The notes: a model not told the origin generated them from the sequence alone. A stretch of 22,390 bases of DNA from Rhodospirillaceae bacterium UBA4468 (GCA_002389385.1 DGOK01000042.1:5445-27834); one strand, 5' to 3'; counted from the stretch's first letter, positions 1 to 9,048 are shown. A program made the numbers and translations.

Positions 1-64
1 TGTATGTTGAAAGTAACTTAGCGCTTCACCACCTAATAGAATTATCCCCGAGGAAGGACCTTAC

Positions 65-1663
65 ATGCGCAATTTAGAGAAACCAGGTAGATCACCCACT
101 CACGGTAAACACGGTATGGTATCAACATCGCACACATTATCGTCAGCTGCAGGTTTGGACGTACTTAAGCGTGGTGGTAATGCCATGGATGCCGCAGTTG
201 CAGCATGTGCAGTGCAATGTGTTGTAGAACCCGAATCAACAGGTATTGGTGGTGATAACTTCTGCATTTATGCCCCAAACGGCTCAACAAAAGATATGAT
301 TGCCTTTAACGGCTCAGGCCGTGCACCTGCAGCAGCAACCGCCCAGTGGTATAAAGAACAAGGCATCACAAATATTGAGCGCCAGACACCCCATGCTGTG
401 ATTGTACCGGGTGTGATTGATGCGTGGCAGACCCTTATTGAAGACCACGGAACGATGGAACTGGGCGAGCTTTTGGCCCCAGCCATCGATTATGCGCGCA
501 ATGGCTACCCAGTTGCATCTCGCGTGGCATTGGATTTCGCGAGCCAGGTTGATCTGTTGAAGAATGACCCTGCGGCGATGCGCACGTTCATGCCAGGCGG
601 CAAAGTACCCAAACGCGGCGAAATGCATCACCAGCCAGAATTGGCAAATACACTTGAGAAAATTGCCAATCACGGGCGTGACGCCTTTTACACGGGCGAA
701 GTGGCCGAGGATATTGTGTCTTATCTTCATTCCATCGGTGGTTTGCACACCATGGAAGACTTTAAGAACGTCAGTGGCGAGTACTTCGCGCCGATCTCGA
801 CAAACTATAAAGGCTACGATATTTATGAATGCCCACCAGCTGGCCAAGGCATGATCGCACTTCTGTTGATGAACATGATGAAAGACGAGCCAGTCGACGG
901 CGTTGATCCTTTATCTGTTGAACGCCTGCATAAGGAAATCGAATACGGTCGCCTCGCTTACCAGGATCGCAATGTTTACTGCGCTGATCCGAACCAGGAA
1001 GATATTCCTGTTGAATGGCTGATTTCTGATGCGCACGCAAAGGAGCTCAAGTCGCATTTCGACCCAACAAAGGCGATGGATCCTTTACCTCCTGTCTCAA
1101 TGCCTTTGAACGAGAGCACTGTTTATATCTCAGTCGTCGACAAAGATATGAACACATGTAGCTTCATCAATACGCTGTTCTCAAACTTTGGCGCTGGCCT
1201 TATGGCACCAAAGTCAGGTGTCATGCTGACCAACCGTGGTCAGGGCTTTACTCTTGAAGAAGGTCATTTGAACTGCATCGCACCAAACAAGCGACCACTA
1301 CATACCATCATCCCTGGTATTGTTGGCCAAGGCGATGACGCAGTCATGACGTTTGGTGTCATGGGCGGTCATTATCAAGCGTTCGGGCATATGCAGTTCT
1401 TAACGAAGCTGCTCGATTTCGGCATGGACATTCAAGAAGCACAAGACGCGCCTCGCGTATTCGCTATCGATAACTCTATGGATGTCGAAATGGAAGGCAC
1501 GTTGCCTGCTGAAGTGATCGCAGGTCTTGAAAAGCTCGGTCATCGCAGGATTGCACCTGCTAAGCCAATTGGCGGAAGTCAGGCGATCTGGATCGACCGC
1601 AAGAACGGTGTCCTGACCGGTGGCTCTGATCCTCGCAAAGATGGGTGTGCAATCGGATACTAA
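65..1663 (+). CDS. ggt: Gamma-glutamyltransferase family protein
   Basis: A 532-residue protein of the Ntn-hydrolase gamma-glutamyltransferase family, which cleaves or transfers gamma-glutamyl groups from glutathione and similar compounds after self-cleavage into two subunits. Seen: the N-terminal GGNAMDAAVA block (about residues 37-46), GIGGDNF (61-67), and a NESTVYISVVDKD segment whose Thr352 sits where the autocatalytic nucleophile lies in the family. The C-terminal GGSQAIW and GGSDPRKDG blocks are also present. Length is normal and the frame unbroken. No obvious signal peptide follows the ATG, so a cytoplasmic location is likelier than the classical periplasmic one. A strong ribosome site (AGGAAGGA, about 50-57) fixes the start. 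It stands alone, convergent with the next gene. The exact substrate is unknown; some members of this fold are acylases rather than glutathione hydrolases. Confidence 0.9.
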   Translation: MRNLEKPGRSPTHGKHGMVSTSHTLSSAAGLDVLKRGGNAMDAAVAACAVQCVVEPESTGIGGDNFCIYAPNGSTKDMIAFNGSGRAPAAATAQWYKEQGITNIERQTPHAVIVPGVIDAWQTLIEDHGTMELGELLAPAIDYARNGYPVASRVALDFASQVDLLKNDPAAMRTFMPGGKVPKRGEMHHQPELANTLEKIANHGRDAFYTGEVAEDIVSYLHSIGGLHTMEDFKNVSGEYFAPISTNYKGYDIYECPPAGQGMIALLLMNMMKDEPVDGVDPLSVERLHKEIEYGRLAYQDRNVYCADPNQEDIPVEWLISDAHAKELKSHFDPTKAMDPLPPVSMPLNESTVYISVVDKDMNTCSFINTLFSNFGAGLMAPKSGVMLTNRGQGFTLEEGHLNCIAPNKRPLHTIIPGIVGQGDDAVMTFGVMGGHYQAFGHMQFLTKLLDFGMDIQEAQDAPRVFAIDNSMDVEMEGTLPAEVIAGLEKLGHRRIAPAKPIGGSQAIWIDRKNGVLTGGSDPRKDGCAIGY

Positions 1664-1672
1664 AAGACAAAC

Positions 1673-1712
1673 ACGTAGCACTTAATATAACGGCGGAATG
1701 CTTCACGTTTTT
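1673..1712 (+). terminator. Possible weak terminator after ggt
   Basis: Just after the ggt stop, ACGTAGCA (1673-1680) can pair with TGCT (1699-1702) and ACGT (1705-1708), leaving a two-base bulge, and a T-run follows (1708-1712). The stem is short and imperfect and overlaps the end of the convergent decayed gene. This is a guess from sequence shape only. Confidence 0.25.
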
Positions 1713-2310
1713 ATCAGAGCTTCCACCGTACTGTTTTCTAGTAAGCGGACAACAATCATCTTAATCAGATAAATGCCAAACACAGGATTATCGATATACA
1801 TTTGTTGTATTTTATCTTCAGATATTCTCAAAAATACGGAGTCTTCTTCGCACAAAATACTTTGGATTCCCTGACGACTAGGCGTAAATATTCCGATTTC
1901 ACCAACGAGACTAACGGTTCAATAATTTTGTTTAATTCGACAAGGTAGATCCAGCCAGAAGATAGATAATAAATAAAATCGACATGGTCACCTTCGTGGA
2001 AGAGAAACTTACCTTGAGGTACTTTGTATTCATCCATAAACGGCAGTAGCGATTTTACTTTGAATTCTGTGGCAGAAATTTCTTGAATTTTACGTCGGAG
2101 TTCAACAGCTTGATACAGACGAAATGAATTTAGAGGCAATAAAGAAGCATGCAATAAAGATACACTGTGCAATTTGTTGAGAGGCCCATACGACAAAAAT
2201 AGCAGATTTCCCAAAATAGCGATGATACGAAGTGGTATCATCTTTCTCATCCAAAATGTTGCGAAGACGGCCCCAGCCGCCATATATCCGAGCACCTCTA
2301 AAAACGGCAT
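1703..2310 (-). pseudogene. Frameshifted membrane cyclic-nucleotide-binding protein
   Basis: On the minus strand, an ATG at 2310 opens a protein with hydrophobic N-terminal helices (MPFLEVLGYMAAGAVFATFW and following), an arginine-rich linker, then a cyclic-nucleotide-binding (CRP-like) beta-roll with GKFLFHEGD and YYLSSGWIYLVELNK. Near 1915-1935 the frame is lost and the original frame stops at 1828. The family continues cleanly in another frame: GEIGIFTPSRQGIQSI, FLRISEDKIQQMY and IYLIKMIVVRLLEN run to a TGA at 1703-1705. Total length of 608 nt fits one missing base in a protein of about 202 residues, normal for this alphaproteobacterial membrane-anchored cNMP-sensor family. The broken product lacks the end of the binding fold. 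The lesion lies by A/T-rich runs, so a sequencing error is possible. Confidence 0.8.
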
Positions 2311-2434
2311 AAATCCCCCCCAAAAAAAATCGCACAGTAATTAACGCTATCATAAAGACGGTTTCTCATCTGCAACATTACAAATCGAATCTGTTCGTCT
2401 TGATACACATCTCAGCTTCCCGCACACTCCGATC

Positions 2435-3447
2435 ATGACTGAACTGGAATTTTCAAAGATCACTTGCGACATCGATATTGATAGCGATGGCAAGCAGCAT
2501 GGCAGCCTGACGATACCATGGTCACGCGATCAATCGTCTTGGGGGTCAATTCCGCTTCCGATCACTGTGATTAAAAATGGTGACGGACCAACGGTGCTTT
2601 TTACCGGTGCCAATCATGGCGATGAATACGAAGGCCCGATTACATTAACGAAATCACGGGCAAAGCTTGAAGCTTCGGACATCCACGGGCGTGTGATCAT
2701 CGTCCCTGTATTAAACTTAACTGCATTCCGTGCGGGAAAGCGGACGTCGCCGATTGATGGTGGCAATATGAACCGGGCGTTCCCGGGCAAAGCCGACGGC
2801 ACCATTACCGAAATGATTGCACACTTTGTGACCACGCGATTTATTGTTGAGGCTGATATCGTCGTCGATATTCATACAGGTGGCCGCTCAATGAACTTGC
2901 TGCCCATGAGCATTATTCACGATTTGCCAAATAGCGATCAAATGGCAAAAACACTCGCCACCCTGAAAGCTTTTGGCGCACCGTATGGCATGATCCTAAC
3001 CGAGCTTGATGCTCGAGAGATGATCGATACCGTCGTCGAAGATATGGAAAGGTCTTTGTCTCAACCGAGCTTGGCGGCGGCGCAACATCTAGTGTTGAGA
3101 CCATTAAAATTGCCGAACGCGGCATCATGAATATCCTCAAGCACACAGGTGTTGTTGCAGGCGACCCAGATATTCCAAATCTAAGTCACTTAATCCACAC
3201 CCCCACGGGTGATGCTTTCATCGCCTCCAGAACTGATGGCTTGTTTGAGATATGTGCCGAGCTTGGAAGCCATGTAAATGCAGGTGATTTGATTGCACGG
3301 GTGCATTATTTGGAAGACCCGGACCGGGCACCAACTTTGATGACCACAAATATAAGTGGGCTTGTTGTCTGTCGTCATGTGCCAGGACTTATCACACGTG
3401 GCGATTGCGCCGCCGTAATTGCCGAAGATTGGCCTGGCATCAAATGA
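2435..3447 (+). pseudogene. doeB: Frameshifted DoeB-type N-acetyl-diaminobutyrate deacetylase
   Basis: A zinc-dependent member of the AstE/AspA (M14-like) family. It best fits DoeB/EutE, which removes the acetyl group from N-alpha-acetyl-2,4-diaminobutyrate during ectoine breakdown. Seen in frame 1 (2435 to about 3046): zinc-ligand motif NHGDEYEG (His61, Glu64), TSPIDGGNMNRAFPG, and the third ligand in DIHTGG (His147). At about 3046-3052 (ATGGAAAGG) one base appears missing. The original frame runs on about 30 nonsense residues to a stop at 3130. The true sequence resumes in another frame as GKVFVSTELGGGATSSVETI, then a second open frame from 3127 to 3447. The family's catalytic glutamate in TELGGG lies after the break, so the 231-residue product should be inactive. 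Restored length is about 338 residues, normal for DoeB. It overlaps the EutB-like gene by ATGA. Confidence 0.82.
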
Positions 3448-4421
3448 AAGCCCCGACGATTTCAGACGTAAGGGATGCTGCGAAGCGCATCGACAACCAT
3501 GTGACGCGGACGCCGTTGCGGTTGTCACATCATCTTTCAGAAATTGCAGGCCGAGAAGTTCGTCTCAAGATGGAAACGATGCAGGACACGGGTGCCTTCA
3601 AGCTCCGAGGTGCCACGAATGCTCTTCTGAATCTACCAGAAGACCTGCGCGTAAGAGGTGTCGTTACCATGTCCAGCGGCAATCATGGGCGAGGCTTAGC
3701 CTTTGCATCAAAGAAACTCGGCATACCTTGCACGGTTTACATGTCGGAGTTAGTCCCATCGGTGAAAGTCGAGGCAATCCGAGCTCTTGGTGCTGACGTT
3801 GTGATTGCCGGACCATCCCAAGAAACAGCTGAAGTTGCCGTCCTTGAGCACGTTGAATGCGACGGCGTGACTTACGTCCATGCGTTTGACCAACCCGATA
3901 TCATCGCGGGGCAAGGTACCCTTGGGTTGGAAATACTGGAAGATATGCCGGATACAGCCTCCGTCCTCATACCGCTCTCTGGAGGAGGACTGTTTGCAGG
4001 CGTTGCCATGGCAATGAAGTCGCTTAATCCAAATATTCACACCGTCGGCATCACGATGGAAAACGGACCAGCGATGATTGATTCGCTTAAAGCCGGACAC
4101 CCAGTTCCTGTTAATGAAGTTAAGAGCCTCGCGGATGCTCTTGGTGGCACCATCGGACTTCAGAACGAACTCTCATTTGATATGACCAAGCGTTATATCG
4201 ACGAGACCGCGCTGGTTAGCGAGGACGAGATTGCTGGCGCCATGCGGACCCTGTTTTTGAAAGATCAAGTCGTCGCAGAGGGCGGCGGTGCCGTTGGTGT
4301 CGCCGCGCTGCTTTCAGGCCGCCTCGATTTACCCGATGGCCCTGTGGCGATTATCATCAGTGGCTGTAATGTCGAGATGACTAAGTTTATGGAGATTGTG
4401 TCGGCACCCCCAAAAGCCTGA
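3444..4421 (+). CDS. eutB: PLP-dependent threonine dehydratase-like protein, probable EutB
   Basis: A 325-residue fold-type II PLP enzyme of the threonine/serine dehydratase group. Seen: TGAFKLRGATNAL with the Schiff-base Lys53, SSGNHGRG (78-84) that cradles the cofactor ring, the glycine-rich phosphate loop LSGGGLFAG (178-186), and QVVAEGGGAVGVAAL near the end. Overall pattern, including SLADALGGTIGLQN and the lack of a C-terminal ACT domain, matches from memory the hydroxyectoine-utilisation dehydratase EutB better than biosynthetic IlvA. Start chosen at ATG 3444 because it overlaps the doeB stop (ATGA), suggesting translational coupling; the ORF is open further upstream but inside doeB. 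The doeB neighbour supports an ectoine/hydroxyectoine role. The frame is intact. Serine racemase or catabolic threonine dehydratase are alternatives. Confidence 0.78.
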   Translation: MKAPTISDVRDAAKRIDNHVTRTPLRLSHHLSEIAGREVRLKMETMQDTGAFKLRGATNALLNLPEDLRVRGVVTMSSGNHGRGLAFASKKLGIPCTVYMSELVPSVKVEAIRALGADVVIAGPSQETAEVAVLEHVECDGVTYVHAFDQPDIIAGQGTLGLEILEDMPDTASVLIPLSGGGLFAGVAMAMKSLNPNIHTVGITMENGPAMIDSLKAGHPVPVNEVKSLADALGGTIGLQNELSFDMTKRYIDETALVSEDEIAGAMRTLFLKDQVVAEGGGAVGVAALLSGRLDLPDGPVAIIISGCNVEMTKFMEIVSAPPKA

Positions 4422-4422
4422 C

Positions 4423-6163
4423 TTACGCGATAACCTTATAAAGCGTCATCGGATGTGGCACGCCCTTCATCTCATACTTGCATGCGTCTTTGAGTTGAAT
4501 GCCTTGCCCATTGGAAAGCTTTTGGACATTGTCTGTGACAAAGATTTCTCCTTCATCCGCTTTGTCGCACACCCTTGCTGCGAGCTGCACTGTCGTGCCA
4601 AAGAAATCATCTTCTTCCTATACCGCCTCACCAGCATTGAGGCCAATGCGGACACGAACCGGCACCGCATCTCAACACTATTATGCGTCTTAAGTGCAGC
4701 GCAAATTTCAATTACAGACCTGACAGCGTTCGCAGCTGACGAAAAACTCGCCATGATGCCGTCACCTGTGTGCTTCACTTCACGTCCGTGATGTACCGCC
4801 AATGCCGAGCGAACAATGGCATTATGGGCGCGGACAACTTCTTGCGCACCATAGTCCCCACGCTAGTGGGTCATCTGCGTTGAACCAACCAAATCCGTAA
4901 ACATGATACAGACAATACCTTGAGACTGAGTGCGAGCCGCAGCATTTGAGGTCCACATATTTATAGTATCCGCAAAATTCTCAAAGGTGTCTGCATACCC
5001 TTCAATGTGGCGAGTCATGGTTTCATGGCCTGCTTCTATCATCATACGAAATCGTTCTTCAGCGCGGTATTCATCGTACTGACTACAAAAGGCATCGACT
5101 CGGTCCGCAGAATTTCCCAGCACTTCCACAGCTTCACGAACACGAACAAAAGCTTGAAAACGTTTCAGACCCACATGCGTGCCGTAATGCTCCGCAGCCC
5201 CAGCACCAAACAAATTAAGTCCAAAGGCAACATGTTGGTTCATGCGTGGCACTTCATCTTTGATTGCGACAAGTGCGTTCGCTAAAAACTCAAGTACAGC
5301 ACGACGCATCGCCGCTGTTAGTGCGCCCGCATCAGCTTTATCGACTGGGCTTGCTTCCAAAGCTTGCTCAGTTTCTCTTTCACTCGGTGCGTTGAAATCT
5401 TGAAACTGTTCACCGAGATTTTCATCTTGCTGTACCGTTCGAGATATCTGCCGGGGCTTTGCCAACACCCGGTTCTCAGTTCGTTCACGAGATGAAAATT
5501 CAACGTTCGCTATTTGCGCCACTAACATCCGATAGTCCCGATACACTCGTGACATTAAGACTGCCAAGACCGTAATAAAAAGCAGGACAGTCAGGGCCAG
5601 TGTTATCCCTGTGAACGATTCTGGGTTTGCATCTATCTGACTCCCGACCCCGCGGACAAGTGCTGACAAGGGGACAAACAAAGCCGCCGTAATCGCTATC
5701 GCAATCGCAGCACTGCCGTGAATTTTCCAGCTGCACGCATTTCCAGATCGAATTGTTCCCGAGATTTCGCTTTTGGTTTCTCTGAGGTTTTCCGTGCGGG
5801 CACTGTTTCAGCACCTTCTGTTGAGACGGAGGTCGTCTCCATCCTTGGCGTGGTTTCAGATGGCTCTATTGCTGACCGCCGCTCGCTCATTGTTTTTTGA
5901 GCCGCTTCAGCTTGCTGCATGAGTTGGCGTTGTACCGAGGCCGTCTTGTTCAGATGCGGGCTGATCCAGGCCAATGTTTCAAGAGGCGGGCGCCCACAGC
6001 CATATGCAACGACGGCCATCGCCCGAACACCATCATGTCCATCGCTCGCATCAATACCCACAGTGCGTGAAATAGCTGCGGCTTTATCATTACCAGGAAT
6101 ACTTTCCGAGCGCTTTCAACGCCCGCCTTCGCGCACATATATGTCAAATCGCGTCGGTTTCAC
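4423..6163 (-). pseudogene. Decayed membrane adenylate/guanylate cyclase (class III)
   Basis: Read on the minus strand from a GTG at 6163, this was a protein of about 580 residues. It has an N-terminal region starting KPTRFDIYVREGGR, a charged linker, hydrophobic segments (AIAIAITAALFVPLSALVRG and ALTVLLFITVLAVLM), a long helical region, and a C-terminal class III cyclase domain. Cyclase motifs visible are CIMFTDLVGST and HTGDGIMASF (metal-binding aspartates), VRIGLNAGEAV and FFGTTVQLAARVCDKA. The end YKVIA is followed by TAA at 4423-4425. Lesions: TGA at 6116-6118, a frameshift near 5705, TAG at 4863-4865, a frameshift near 4664-4672, and TAG at 4618-4620. The stops look like single transitions from Trp or Gln codons. 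With five lesions it is almost certainly dead. Its end lies two bases from the eutB stop. Confidence 0.88.
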
Positions 6164-6333
6164 GACTGTTCCCCTGTATATCGTCGTTCATTTAACACAT
6201 CGCTCCACATCAATACGTTAGCCGGATTCATGCCATCCAAGCGCATTTCGCTAATCTTGATCAGTAGGTTGTTCGTTACGTCAAGGAAGACTCTTTGAGC
6301 ACAAATCGCGATTCTGTCGGTTTCCGTTGCCAC
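6160..6333 (-). CDS. Small protein upstream of the cyclase pseudogene, unknown function
   Basis: A 57-codon ORF runs on the minus strand from GTG 6333 (or TTG 6336, adjacent) to TGA 6160-6162. Its translation looks protein-like and mostly helical (AQRVFLDVTNNLLIKISEMR, then NPANVLMWSDVLNERRYTGE), with no Cys pattern or signal peptide. Its stop overlaps the GTG start of the cyclase gene (GTGA at 6160-6163), the usual sign of translational coupling, so it was probably the first gene of a two-gene operon. No clear ribosome site precedes the GTG, and an in-frame TAA lies upstream at about 6346-6348. I recognise no family. It is intact although the downstream gene is dead; it may be a relic or a partner now left alone. 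Confidence 0.5.
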   Translation of the reverse strand: MATETDRIAICAQRVFLDVTNNLLIKISEMRLDGMNPANVLMWSDVLNERRYTGEQS

Positions 6334-6634
6334 CAAACATCTAGGGGCTTAATTGAATCATTGAAATATTGAAGCGAAAGATCAAGGCATCAAGCATAAT
6401 AATTAGACGCCCACTGAACTTATTTAACAAATTGAATACCGTGCCAATTTTTCTGGCGCATAGAGTTTCCAGAGGTGGGCTCAATTGACACCGTGATAAC
6501 ATACTCCCCCCAGGTTTTTTTGTTATCACATTCATCAATTGATCCCCCTCTGGTCTTATTCCTCAAACTCAGCTTACCTACATTGACTTAGCTCAATCAG
6601 AACTTCACCCTTACAATTCCTGAAAAATAAGGTG
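6334..6634. other. Divergent intergenic region with a large inverted repeat
   Basis: About 300 bases separate the minus-strand small ORF from the plus-strand peptidase gene. I see no convincing coding sequence in 6334-6468. Position 6469-6553 holds the inverted repeat described separately. The rest (6554-6634) is the leader of the peptidase gene, with a weak AAGG ribosome site at 6629-6632. Confidence 0.5.
6469..6553. repeat. 85-bp imperfect inverted repeat, 33-bp arms
   Basis: The left arm (6469-6501) and right arm (6521-6553) are reverse complements over most of their length. Both carry, from outside inward, CCAGAGG, then TCAATTGA, then TGATAACA or its complement TGTTATCA. Spacers between these blocks differ by one base but compensate, so both arms are 33 nt. 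The 19-nt centre (6502-6520) holds a C-run and a T-run. It could be a small palindromic repeat element, a structured leader or a two-site operator; no target duplication or transposase is visible. Confidence 0.75.
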
Positions 6635-7921
6635 ATGTTCTTAATGGGCTTGGGTAATCTCCGCACATCTGCACTCAAAAGTATGGCTGTGTTTGCATGC
6701 ATTATTATGACGACCAGTCATAGTGACGCAGAAGTCCTTCCATCTTCAGTCTCACCTATCTTCGACGTTGCATGCACCGCGCCATTCGAAGATCCACAAC
6801 GATTTCGAAATGCATTGCCGAATGCCCACATCGTCGAGCATTTGGTGACGGACATTGGCAACCAACCGGGCCGTGCCAAAACAGTACTGTCACTGAATGG
6901 ATTGAATACAGAAATACAGGCCCTGTTTCCTGGCGATCTATTACGGCGAGTTACCGTCGAGGTCTCAGATAGCAAACCACGCTCGAGCATATCTGTCGAC
7001 AGCACTTGCCAATTTACCGAAGCCCGTGAAATCGTTTACGACACAGAAGACCGTATTCAAAGCATTCGGGTTTATGCTTCTGATTTAAAGACTGTCACGT
7101 CCGTGATTGCATTAAACCCAGATATCCCGATGAGAAAAGACCCTGGCGGCATCTCGGTTGGGCTGATCGACAGCGGGGTGAATTACACCCTGGAAGCCTT
7201 TAACAAAAATCTTGCACGAGATACCTACGGTCATCTGATAGGACGCGATCTTTGGGATGGTGATAATAAGCCTTTTGATGCGGACCTTGGGCGGTCTGAT
7301 TTCTTTCCACTTCACCATGGTAGCGCCGTCATGAGCGTTTTAACAAATGAAGCCCCCATGGCCCGGGTCATACCCGTCCGCTATCCAAGACCTGACATGA
7401 CCAAAATGGCGGATGCCATTGAGTGGTTGGCTGGCCATAATGTCCGTATCGTCAATCTTGCGATGGGATCAAACAGTCAAAAAGAATGGCAGGCTTTTCA
7501 AGAAACCGCTGAAAAATATCCACGCATTTTATTTATTGTATCCGCTGGTAATGATGGACGCGATATCGATCAACGTCCGGTTTATCCGGCGTCGCTCACT
7601 CTTCCAAATACCATTGTGGTGACCTCGTCGTCTTTAGACGGACGGTTGGCACAAGGATCAAATTGGGGCGTTGAGCATGTGGACATCATGGTTCCAGGTG
7701 AACGCGTTGAGGTGATTGACCACCGAGGCGCATCCGGCAAAGCATCTGGATCAAGTTTTGCGGCCCCCCGTGTCACCGCATTGGCGGTCAGGGTTCTGGC
7801 AAAAAATACTGATTGGCACGGACCTGAGATCAGAGATTGGATTTTAAAGCGTGCGCGACCAACGAGTGGCAGGGCCATCACGCGATATGGCTGGATTCCT
7901 GACCCATCTGACGGTCCTTAA
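6635..7921 (+). CDS. Secreted subtilisin-like (S8) serine peptidase
   Basis: A protein of about 428 residues with an N-terminal hydrophobic signal-like segment (MAVFACIIM), a pro-region of roughly 130 residues, and an S8 catalytic domain. The triad is seen in order: VGLIDSGV (Asp179), LHHGSAVMSVL (His228) and SGSSFAAPRVTA (Ser374), with the oxyanion Asn306 in VSAGNDGRD. The His and Ser motifs depart from the common HGTHVAG and GTSMAAP forms, marking a divergent S8 subgroup. Starts are uncertain: GTG 6632, ATG 6635 and ATG 6644 are in frame; AAGG at 6629-6632 sits at a workable distance only from 6644. The frame is intact. It converges on the trypsin-like gene, with the two stop codons overlapping at 7918-7921. 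Confidence 0.88.
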   Translation: MFLMGLGNLRTSALKSMAVFACIIMTTSHSDAEVLPSSVSPIFDVACTAPFEDPQRFRNALPNAHIVEHLVTDIGNQPGRAKTVLSLNGLNTEIQALFPGDLLRRVTVEVSDSKPRSSISVDSTCQFTEAREIVYDTEDRIQSIRVYASDLKTVTSVIALNPDIPMRKDPGGISVGLIDSGVNYTLEAFNKNLARDTYGHLIGRDLWDGDNKPFDADLGRSDFFPLHHGSAVMSVLTNEAPMARVIPVRYPRPDMTKMADAIEWLAGHNVRIVNLAMGSNSQKEWQAFQETAEKYPRILFIVSAGNDGRDIDQRPVYPASLTLPNTIVVTSSSLDGRLAQGSNWGVEHVDIMVPGERVEVIDHRGASGKASGSSFAAPRVTALAVRVLAKNTDWHGPEIRDWILKRARPTSGRAITRYGWIPDPSDGP

Positions 7922-9048
7922 CCAGGGGGGCGTAATCTGGGCGCTGGAGGTGCGGCATTATAAAAGTTCCGCGCAGCGGGTGCCATTTCAGGCATGACGG
8001 TTTCAATCTGTTTCATCACCATATCTGCGAGCGCTTGATCCTTACCCCATATCCCCGCTTGCAGTGCCAGTCGTAATAATTGCGGCTCAGTTGGCATAAG
8101 TTCTAACCCGCGGTAAAGAACTGGAATCTCATCAGTGTACTGACCCGCAATGTGATAAGCGATTGCGAGTGAGATGATTGTATTCGGCGCATTAGGATCA
8201 ATGGCATAGGATTTTTCGAGCAATGCCACTGCGCGCTCAGTATCGCGGCGCGTCCCTAATCCCTGCCCCGCCAGATCTATTAATTGCCGATTATTCGTCG
8301 CCACACATGCATCGCTTAGCATGATCGCATCACTTGGTTCCAAAGGCCCGTGTGTGCCCCGCAAACTATCTAATCGCTCAACACACTGCCGGTACATCTG
8401 GCCAATTTCTTTTGATGCCAGCAATTTATCAGGCCCACTATGCGCATGAAGGCGCTCTAGCGCAGAAATCGGGATCGCTTCATTCCGCCCTTCGCCACCC
8501 GATGTGACAACCCCCACCAGATGCCCGTCAGCATTTATAAGAGCACCCCCAGAATTCCCCGGCAGCGACCGTGCATTGTGGTGTAAACGTGCAAATGGTG
8601 TATTCGCTTTCGGCGCGATCAACTGTCCAGGCGCATAAACACGGATTGCCTGCCGACCAACGTCGAAACCAATCACATACAGATCACCCGATATATCCGC
8701 ATCCATAGACTTGATGGATGATGGGATTTTCGCGCCTTCAACCAAAAGCAAAACAAGATCACCAGTATAATCACTAGGCACGACTGAGGCTTTAAATTTA
8801 GCACCATCCGGCAGCGTCAATTCGACATGCTGATTATCAGCAACCATGTGCCGGTTGGTCACGAGCACCCCATCATTGATAATCACAGCACTGCCGATAG
8901 GCTCAAAAGATGCGATTTTCACGACGCTGGCTTTTGCAGCACATACAGGTGCGGGCGCACTGCATTCCTGTGCTTTAGCCTCTCCGCCTATTAAGACGAA
9001 GAAGGCCACGACACATGATAATCCAAGCACACAAAAATACTTTTTCAT
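7918..9048 (-). CDS. Secreted trypsin-like serine protease with TPR-like C-terminus
   Basis: A 376-residue protein with a clear signal peptide (MKKYFCVLGLSCVVAFFVLI, ending near AKAQ), then a trypsin-fold domain. Triad: VLVTNRHMV (His67), SDYTGDLVLL (Asp97) and LPGNSGGAL (Ser166), as in HtrA-like S1C proteases, but with no PDZ domain. The C-terminal half (about 240-345) is helical with TPR/Sel1-like features (ERAVALLEKSYAIDPNAPNT, then a second repeat), perhaps for partner binding. Start chosen at ATG 9048, which overlaps the azlD stop (ATGA) and gives a proper signal peptide; an extension to 9078 would run into azlD. It is the last gene of azlC-azlD-protease. Substrate unknown; periplasmic quality control or peptide processing are possible. 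Confidence 0.85.
   Translation of the reverse strand: MKKYFCVLGLSCVVAFFVLIGGEAKAQECSAPAPVCAAKASVVKIASFEPIGSAVIINDGVLVTNRHMVADNQHVELTLPDGAKFKASVVPSDYTGDLVLLLVEGAKIPSSIKSMDADISGDLYVIGFDVGRQAIRVYAPGQLIAPKANTPFARLHHNARSLPGNSGGALINADGHLVGVVTSGGEGRNEAIPISALERLHAHSGPDKLLASKEIGQMYRQCVERLDSLRGTHGPLEPSDAIMLSDACVATNNRQLIDLAGQGLGTRRDTERAVALLEKSYAIDPNAPNTIISLAIAYHIAGQYTDEIPVLYRGLELMPTEPQLLRLALQAGIWGKDQALADMVMKQIETVMPEMAPAARNFYNAAPPAPRLRPPG

Noticed and set aside
3040..3060. Programmed frameshift in doeB
   Set aside because: No slippery heptamer with downstream structure is evident, and the family is normally encoded in one frame; a deletion or a sequencing error is simpler.
3127..3447. Independent 106-residue gene after doeB
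   Set aside because: Its sequence is the C-terminal third of the DoeB family and the missing link is legible in the same frame upstream of its ATG.
4423..6163. In-frame TAG codons as recoded (pyrrolysine) or read-through sites
   Set aside because: The same gene also has a TGA and two frameshifts, other broken genes use TAA, and no pyrrolysine genes or methylamine methyltransferase are present.
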